A DNA stretch of 53,002 bases from NCBI RefSeq assembly GCF_000315625.1, contig NW_005434617.1, positions 41,995 through 94,996 of the forward strand, read 5' to 3'. Below the pieces are notes generated by a model that saw only the letters and a program-made list of their open reading frames with translations, made no database searches and was not told where the DNA came from. Source of the stretch: Guillardia theta CCMP2712 (Eukaryota; Cryptophyceae; Pyrenomonadales; Geminigeraceae). Below, in pieces: positions 47,930 to 53,002 of the stretch. Each line of letters begins with the position of its first letter. Position 1 is the stretch's first letter. The translations under genes were made by a program, and so were the position numbers.

Positions 47930-48425
47930 ACCTGCTGACTTCTTCAGCTTAACCCAAGAGAAATGCTACGAATATGCATCCAAATACAATCTTCTTGTAT
48001 CCAGAAAGAGTGTTTGTTTCTATGATACACTGATACACTACTAAACTTCAACATCATGAAGTATCAGGCTTCTTTTGCTCGCAAGACTTCCATTCGTCCT
48101 CTTCTCAGCCATAAATCCCAAAGCTGTCCTCCTGTCTTATTCTTAAACCATCTTTCTTTCCTCTCATTCTACTTTCCACTCTTTCCTTCACACAACCCTG
48201 ACGTGTGATGTTCAACTTTCCGCACCCTGACATTTTGTAATCCTGACACTCGCCTTCACCTCCGAACACGTCTCGACTCAAGTAATCTCCTATCGTCTCC
48301 TCTCTCCTCGTATCCTCATATCGTGTCGTCCCATCATCTTTTCTCTCCTCTCCTCTCCTCCATGATCCCATCTCTTTTCTCTTTGTCACGCCCCAAATCC
48401 ACCATTAGAGACGCAAAATTGAGCC
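47930..48425. other. Intergenic upstream of the AOX gene
   Basis: AT-rich then CT-rich sequence (TCTCCTCTCTCCTC). I see no exon; the AOX promoter is expected here. Confidence 0.5.
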
Positions 48426-48429
48426 GTAG

Positions 48430-48860
48430 AGCCACCCTACCCATTACACTAAAATACAGGTACCCTACCCATCAAAATAGAACAATTCTTCCTGTGATTG
48501 CGGGGTTCACAGATACAGGGGTGGGTATTCAGATTGCTGGGGAACCAAGGATGATACCGGGGCCAGGCTAGAAGTACAATATGGGTTCAAACTGATGGGG
48601 TAGGGTAGTCCCAAGGGCAGGTAATTAAGTGGAAAATAGGGGGTAATTTCATGGGGAGTCAGGGGTAGGGGTAGGGTTGCTTACTTCTGCTTACGGACTC
48701 TTGGGTGACGGGTCGCCTTCTGTCAGTCACTGAGTGAAAGGCCGGGTGAAGGTGCCGGCGACCGGCCCTGTCAAGCGGGGGGATGAGGGGGGAGCGATCG
48801 GGGTGCCAAGGGTCGCGGCATGCAGGAGTTGTCGCCAACGGTGCGGGGAAACCCGGTGAG
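48430..48860. repeat. Short GGGGTA/TACCC tract and GC-rich patch
   Basis: 48440-48690 contains TACCCTACCC, GGGGTAGGGTAG and AGGGGTAGGGGTAGGG words on both strands; 48690-48860 is GC-richer with CCGGCCCTG. A small member of the composite non-coding class. Confidence 0.55.
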
Positions 48861-48926
48861 GATGGCATGCTGAGAGGAAGAGAGGAGAGGAGAGGAGAGG
48901 AGATAAGCAGAGGTGAGAGGAGCGGG

Positions 48927-48967
48927 TATGGTAGGTATGGTATGGTATGGTATGGTATGGTATGGTA
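48927..48967. repeat. (TATGG)n pentanucleotide array
   Basis: About seven TATGG units. Unique AT-rich DNA (48970-49350) follows without a supported exon. Confidence 0.9.
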
Positions 48968-49357
48968 TTAGAGTCTAGACAATTGCGCGATTCGATGTTT
49001 TGAACCGAGTAGATGAATTCATGAAACTTGTGTGCTGTTGTAGCATCATCACGATAATCCTGTCAAGAGTGGAACTTGTCTTTCTATCTTGAAAGTCTCG
49101 TGCAGAGATGTTGATGTGCTTGTCTGAAGGGTGCATCGTTTGTTGTGAAATAATCCGAAACAGAGCGATCAATGTTTGACGGAGACTTGCTTTGATCCCC
49201 CGCAACGCTCTCCCTCTGATGTCCATACACACCACATTGACTGATTCAAAATCATGATGTCATGAATTACTATGGGAATCCTGGATTCTCTCTCTCCTCA
49301 TTTAGCTAGACAAACCTGTTTAATCTATCCCGTGCTAATCGAACTTTCTTCTCGCAG

Positions 49358-52163
49358 CTCCTGAGGCTGGGCCGAGCACAGTCATGTCTCCTGCCCATCC
49401 TTGCGACGAGCATGTGTGTTCTGCTAGCGGTCTACCATGTTCGCTATCCCTCGACTCCTCAGGTGAACGTTGTCCCGTCGTCACCTGTGCTTTGCATTGA
49501 TTTCAACCTTGCAGATCCTACATAGTGTTGCAAGCCCAAGCAGGCCGATAGGCCAGCCTGCTCGCGTGGAATACGTGAAGGGAGATCGTGACAAGCCTGT
49601 TGGAACTTTGGGAAGCTCCAAGGAGAGAAAGGTACATGCTGCAGTCTACCTACTTACCCCCTGAGGGCACTGACTCGTGGTAGTTTCTTAATGACTTCGT
49701 GGCTGGAGCGAGGAGAAAAGCGAAGATGATGGAGGCTGAGAAAGAGCTGGACCGATATTCTCTGATGGCAGAGGAGGCTGTTTCGAACTTGCGGGGGAAG
49801 CAAGCTCCGGCTGGTTCGGAAGGGCCTGCTGCGGATGGGTCATCGGTAGCCAAGAAGCTGCTGTCCAAGACCAAGGACGAGATCAGGACCATTGAGAGTG
49901 ACTTCGAGAAGTCTATCGCCCGGCATGCTGGCTCGGAGCGCAAATCGTCAGAGTCACATGCTGTCCAGCCTCCGAAGCAGCAGCTCGAGAAGTTGCTCAT
50001 GATGGACAAGCTTGCCTTGTCTGACGAGATTCACATCAAGATGCCGCAGAGCTCCCAGGGTGATCCGTAAGTTGAAGTTTGCGGTCGATAACCCTTCCTG
50101 AATTTGCTGGTCAGGCTGAGAGAGCAATGGACGGACGAAGGATGGAAGTCAGCGTCTTCGTCACGGCAGCCACGGGGGTCAAGGATGGGTGCCGTGCGGA
50201 AGTTGCCACAGCAGGCGTTACATCAAGGGATGATAGAAAACTCAGTGGGCGAGAGCAGGAGGGCGCCGATGAAGGAAGGGAACTTCAACGTGCCTTATGC
50301 TCCGATAGGAGGCTACCAGGGGGCCATGGGACTTGGAGGGAACTTCCACACCAGCGGAGACTCTCCTGCCTTGTCTCTGAACGAGGAGGGGGGGGCTGGT
50401 TGGGTGCCCTATGTGGACGACGAGGGAAGGGACAAGTACTACACGCAGGATGTGATCGGGGCAGGGACGTCGCACTACAACGTGCTGAACTCGAGGACGC
50501 CCCTTCTTGACCAGGGGGTGAGGGGAGAGTCAGACTTGAGCAGCGGCATGAGCGAAGAGGGAGACAAGGGGCTACTGGACCAGAACGACCACTTCATCGA
50601 CTACGTCGACAACGAGGGGCGGGAGAAGAAGTTCAGGGAGCTGGGAGTTGTCACTTCAGTGCACAGAGGGAAGACTGTCTCTTGCCTCAAGAACTGTGAT
50701 GAGGAGAGGAACACAACTCTCACCCCCGTCGGAACCTTCGAGGCTGCCCCCAGCTCAGACGACTGGCCGCAGATGACATCCCGGTCCGTCAAGGCTGAGA
50801 GCGAGTCGGACACGGACGACATGGACTCCGAAGCTCCGGCGACGGAAGTTGAGGCAGAGACCAACAAGCTGGGAAGGGACCTGGCTGACCTGAGAAGAAC
50901 AGCTCAGGTCAAGGCGGACGACGAGCACGAGGAGCAGCTGTCGAAGCTCGACGATTCGCACGCCTCCGCTCTAGAGGCTCTCGACCTTGCGAAGAAGGTT
51001 GCGGACGACCAGGTGGAGGAGATCGATCTGAAGCACTCGATCAAGGACCTTCAGTGGCAGCTCAACGCCTCATCTGAAGCCTTGGACTACGCGCAGAAAG
51101 ACGACTTCAGCTATGTCGGCAAGATTCCGCCAGGGGGGCAGGAGGGGAACCTGGAAAGGCTGTACAAGGACGAGGATCCGTTGCTGCTTGCTTCCATCCG
51201 CCGTGGCGATTTCGTGCGAGCAGGGCCCAACGGGGAGGTGGAGCCTTATGTAGACAGCCAAGGGAACGAGATCTCTGACGAGAACCTTGAGAAGCTGAAG
51301 AAGAAGACAGGAGACGACCTAGAGGTTAGACGACCTTGTTGTTTGTTCGCGGCTCCCTCCTCGTACTCTGCTCCTTCCTCTTAACTCCCCGTCCCCCTCC
51401 TTGCTCTCCTTTCTCCTTCCTCCTTCCTCCTCTCCATCGTCCTTCCATCTTCATCTCGTTCTCTCTTCGCCCTTGCTTGACTCTCCTTCCAGCATCTGGA
51501 CTCGCGCGCCAAGGACCTCTTCGATGCCCTTCCGCTCGTCGACAGTCACATGCTGGGAGACGACAAGGAGACACCCACCTGGGGCTTCAAAGACATGATG
51601 AAGGCGGGGAAGGAGGACCCCGTCCCCAACGAGAAGTTGGACCGGTTGTGCCTGCTCTGCGAATCCCTCTCCGATGACGGGAAGCTAGAATCCGTCCCAA
51701 TATGTCAAGGTGACTCTTGGCTCTACCCAGTCCTTCCTCCTCCCTGCTCCTCCTTCTCCATCGTCTTCCTCCTCCCTTGCATCTCCCTTTGTTATGTCCA
51801 CTCGCCTCCTGCTCACGGCTCGACCAGGGTTGAGCTGTGTGACGGGAGCCTGGCAAGACAGCATTGACAATCACCCGTACGACGAGCATGTGCTGCAGGT
51901 AAGACTTCAGCGACGTCCACTTCCTTTTCTTTCTCGTGTCTCCTTCCTCCTTGCGCTGCCTGCCGTTTTCCACCCTCTTCCTCCTGCTTTTTCCCTCCTC
52001 CTCTGCCTCTTCTGCATCGCACCTGGCTTGTTCGTCCCTCATGTTGTTCCAGGTGGCTCTCCATCCTCCCACGAAGGAGCTTCGCAAACTTGGAGTGCTG
52101 GACCGTGCGGAGCATCCGGAAGCTTACAAGGAGTATCCCGAGGAGAAGATCCGAGCCGGGTAG
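49358..52163 (+). CDS. Membrane-anchored protein with three YVD repeats, function unknown
   Basis: The first visible exon (acceptor at 49356-49357) has a hydrophobic span CLLPILATSMCVLLAVYHV; the true start lies upstream or at the in-frame ATG 49412. Further exons: ILHSVASPSRPIGQ...; FLNDFVAGARRKAKMMEAEK (49684 to about 50068) with helical, charged sequence; a long exon (about 50115-51325); 51494-51710; 51830-51898; and about 52053-52163. The long exon contains three related units: YVDDEGRDKYYTQ, YVDNEGREKKFRE and YVDSQGNEISDE, plus an acidic coiled coil (LGRDLADLRRTAQVKADDEH). The C-terminal exons are globular (TPTWGFKDMMKAG, LCLLCESLSDDGKLE, GAWQDSIDNHPYDEHVL). Probably type II membrane topology. 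No family recognised. Confidence 0.6.
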
Positions 52164-52375
52164 ATGAAGGAGGAGACGGAAGGGGAGAGGAGTGGCGGTG
52201 ATAGGGAGGCAGGATGGAAGGGATAGAATGCAAGACTCAGGAGGAGGGCGAGGGAGAAAGATGGAGGTGGGGACGTTGCGGGAGTATGAAGAGATGAAGG
52301 AAGGGAAGGGGGAGGGGAAGGGGAGAGCACGAGGGTGAGGGAAGGAGGGGAGGGCTGAATGTGGACAGTGGGAGG

Positions 52376-53002
52376 ATGAAGTTTCAAGGTCGAGCTGACA
52401 GTCTGCCGGGCAGTCTCATCGCTTACTACGATTCGACTCACAAGAAGCCGAGGGGTCAGGAGGACTCGATGGCAGGGCAGACGACGAGCCTGGCGCAGAA
52501 CTTCCCCCAGAAGCAGAAGAGGAGGATGAGTAAGGGGCAGGTGCGGGCGCTCGCGTGCGACTACCTATCGTCCTCTCCGTCTCGTGGCCATGTCGAGGAG
52601 CTTCAACGTCTCTTCCTGCGCAAGTTCGGGGAAGGCTTGAAGTGCACTGGGGAGGAGCGAGGGAGAGCACATCAGCAGGTGAAGCAGGTAAGCTTGTGAG
52701 GACGATGACGATGGTGGTGGTGATGAGGTGCAGAACTTGGCGATGAAGCCTGAAGAAGAGGCGAAGAAAGATCAGGAGGAAGAGAAGCTTGAGGAGGAGC
52801 AGAAGGAGGAGGAGCAGAAGGAGGAGGAGCAGAAGGAGGAGGAGCAAAAAGAGGAGGAGGAGGAGGAGGAGGAGGAGGAGAGGACAGTTTACCTCTACGT
52901 CGGGCGGGACGCGCGAGCAGCCTTCCAGTACAAGGTCGTCAGTCATGCTGGCATCTGTGAGATGACTAAGAGGTCAACAGGTCGAAGACATCCTCTCAAA
53001 AC
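52376..53002 (+). CDS. Partial gene with acidic Glu/Lys repeat, runs off the window
   Basis: Exon 1 (52376-52687) starts at an ATG: MKFQGRADSLPGSLIAYY, then KKPRGQEDSM, SKGQVRALACDYLSSSPSRG and HVEELQRLFLRKFGEGL. After a 46-nt intron (GTAAGC...GTGCAG), exon 2 from 52734 encodes NLAMKPEEEAKKDQEEEKLE, repeated EEEQK units from a GAG-rich array (52793-52880), then RTVYLYVGRDARAAFQYKVV. It continues past 53002. Function unknown. Confidence 0.5.

Overview
The window is nuclear DNA of a eukaryotic microbe with many small spliceosomal introns (about 43-80 nt) and a secondary plastid. Two predicted proteins carry the signal-peptide-plus-Phe presequence typical of red-lineage complex plastids (an AAAFAP-type site on a ClpS-like protein and an SSFISP-type site on an Mbb1/HCF107-like protein). 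With the kinesin, PP2A B'', alternative oxidase and calpain genes this points to a cryptophyte-like alga. Guillardia theta is my best guess; that is an inference, not something the sequence proves.

Layout. 0.3-3.3 kb: a minus-strand membrane protein with a degenerate metacaspase-like domain. 4.2-6.3 kb: an AT-rich insertion encoding a Fanzor, a eukaryotic TnpB-like RNA-guided nuclease. Its ORF fragments join into one 598-residue frame through four short introns, and two strong hairpins lie 3' of it as a candidate omega-RNA region. 7.7-10.4 kb: N-terminal-motor kinesin. 10.6-11.8 kb: unknown protein. 13.6-17.2 kb: about 24-exon PP2A B'' regulatory subunit. 17.4-19.6 kb: coiled-coil protein. 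20.8-25.2 kb: ALKBH9/10-type RNA demethylase with a long Gln/Met-rich N-terminus. 26.3-28.7 kb: plastid TPR/HAT RNA-maturation factor. 29.2-29.8 kb: small secreted Cys-rich protein. 30.0-31.7 kb: tandem MazG/PRA-PH-like protein with a 207-bp duplicated exon identical by eye. 34.4-35.7 kb: acyltransferase-3 membrane protein. 36.8-38.2 kb: basic NUMOD3-like protein. 38.5-39.2 kb: weak secreted-protein candidate. 39.6-44.0 kb: tandem calpain-like protein lacking both catalytic cysteines. 44.7-45.7 kb: plastid ClpS-like adaptor. 45.9-47.9 kb: alternative oxidase continuing into EF-hands. 49.4-52.2 kb: unknown membrane-anchored protein. 52.4 kb to the end: partial gene.

The genes are separated by a recurring non-coding architecture: very GC-rich islands (CGGCCGGGC-like words, often with GTACCGTAC), usually next to G-rich or C-rich GGGGTA/TACCCC tracts and sometimes an AAGTTTG-rich block. 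At least eight GC islands and six tracts occur. Pentanucleotide satellites (GCAGA, CCCTG, TATGG) add to this, and two GCAGA arrays sit in introns of unrelated genes.

The genes do not form one pathway. The functional themes are RNA-guided DNA cleavage (Fanzor), organelle biology (alternative oxidase, ClpS, Mbb1-like) and catalytically degenerate proteases (metacaspase-like, calpain-like). All splice models are hand-read from GT-AG signals and phase, so exon ends are provisional.
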